From Citrus sinensis (taxonomy: Eukaryota; Streptophyta; Magnoliopsida; Sapindales; Rutaceae): a stretch of DNA of 64,000 nucleotides. The DNA lies in contig NC_068556.1 in the NCBI RefSeq assembly GCF_022201045.2, positions 7,170,001-7,234,000 on the forward strand, given 5' to 3'. A program made the position numbers and the translations under genes. This document shows, piece after piece, positions 63,453-64,000 of this stretch. The notes under the pieces are model-generated. The model was not told where the DNA came from, did not search any database, and saw nothing but the letters and a program-made list of their open reading frames with translations. Numbering within the stretch: the first letter of the stretch is position 1; every line of letters begins with the position of its first letter.

Positions 63453-63755
63453 TTACCAAGACGGTGCTTCCCTACTATTCAAATCCTTCAAGACACCCAC
63501 GGCTTTAGTCAGCACAATCCCAGGGTCCGGATTGCGGATGGTCGACTCCAACCAACCTTGCCAATGACTTGAGCTTTGATATTGCTGCCTTACCATGCAT
63601 GAACTCGTTGACACATCAGTCCTCGTCAGATGTATCAGCACTGTCTTGATAAAAGAATCGAGGACAAAGCATCCAACTAAAGTGTCAGAATCTTCTTCAC
63701 TAGAGATCACAGAAAGCTCGGGTGAGCATTTGGTCATTGTTCCTAGTTTGGGCAT
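63453..63755 (-). CDS. Hypothetical protein or 3' exon, minus strand, near the window edge
   Basis: A 100-codon frame ends WLESTIRNPDPGIVLTKAVG, then LKDLNSREAPSW and a stop. The residue usage looks protein-like and the GC content is higher than in the surroundings. An in-frame TGA lies just upstream of its ATG, with an acceptor-like TACCATTGCAG a little further out. It is therefore either a complete small ORF or the last exon of a gene that continues past the right edge. No family is recognised. Confidence 0.3.
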   Translation of the reverse strand: MPKLGTMTKCSPELSVISSEEDSDTLVGCFVLDSFIKTVLIHLTRTDVSTSSCMVRQQYQSSSHWQGWLESTIRNPDPGIVLTKAVGVLKDLNSREAPSW

Positions 63756-64000
63756 GCATCAGATCAAAGTAATAAGCTGCAATGGTAGAATGGTTGGTTC
63801 GAATGTCGATCAAAGACTATATACTGGTGTTCAGTGTTCACCATGAGACGACAGCTTTGGCTCCTCAATGTTTTTTTTTTTTCCACATCCGTTGTGGTAA
63901 TTGCCTAGGAAAGAAACTGAAAATGTGCTTTTAGTGGAAGTAGAGTCTTTGAACTAGCCTCACCTGCACATTTACGTTGAGATGCATTTATATTCAATTA

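Overview
The window is nuclear DNA from a flowering plant, almost certainly a eudicot. The genes have short exons with GT/AG introns, the gaps are AT-rich, and nested copia, gypsy, LINE, hAT-like and Mutator-like elements fill most of the space. Citrus or a relative is a guess from general resemblance, not something proved here. About 10% of the window is host coding sequence.

Layout. 1-3.16 kb: a copia gag remnant interrupted by a hAT-type element, a small MITE and featureless AT-rich DNA. 3.16-9.29 kb and 13.60-19.88 kb: two arms of a large inverted repeat, each carrying an intronless glyoxal-oxidase-type gene (GLOX-a on +, GLOX-b on -) with identical 570-residue products. 9.29-13.60 kb: the spacer, made of the rest of a copia element and the 5' end of an Athila-like gypsy element. 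18.62-24.11 kb: a full-length, decayed copia element inserted in the terminal repeat of an older Mutator-like MITE. 25.7-27.6 kb: a degenerate tandem array of about 155-bp units. 27.8-35.4 kb: MITEs, LINE debris, a (TTA)n/(TA)n microsatellite and AT-rich DNA. 35.5-37.6 kb: GLOX-c, with two introns. 38.5-39.8 kb: a hAT-like element nested in another. 40.4-40.8 kb: a TMEM234-like membrane protein gene. 41.1-42.7 kb: a four-exon xyloglucan endotransglucosylase/hydrolase (XTH) gene on -. 43.9-45.9 kb: GLOX-d, with one intron. 46.4-53.4 kb: a third copia element with a 2.1-kb hAT-like insertion. 53.5-54.7 kb: two MITEs. 55.9-59.7 kb: a 14-exon casein kinase 1-like gene. 59.7-64 kb: no secure gene, only a few exon-like stretches.

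Functional reading. Four secreted copper-radical-oxidase genes lie within 41 kb, with an XTH gene between two of them. GLOX enzymes oxidise aldehydes and release H2O2 in the apothecast/cell wall space, and XTH remodels xyloglucan, so the central block is a cell-wall neighbourhood. This is a tandem gene family with a local wall gene, not an operon. The casein kinase and TMEM234 genes look like ordinary unrelated neighbours.

The most notable feature is the inverted duplication: near-identical for about 5 kb, tail-to-tail, more diverged at its outer end, and flanked by older remnants of GLOX promoter and 3' flank. I found no sign of an undescribed molecular system. The interest lies in how the locus was built.
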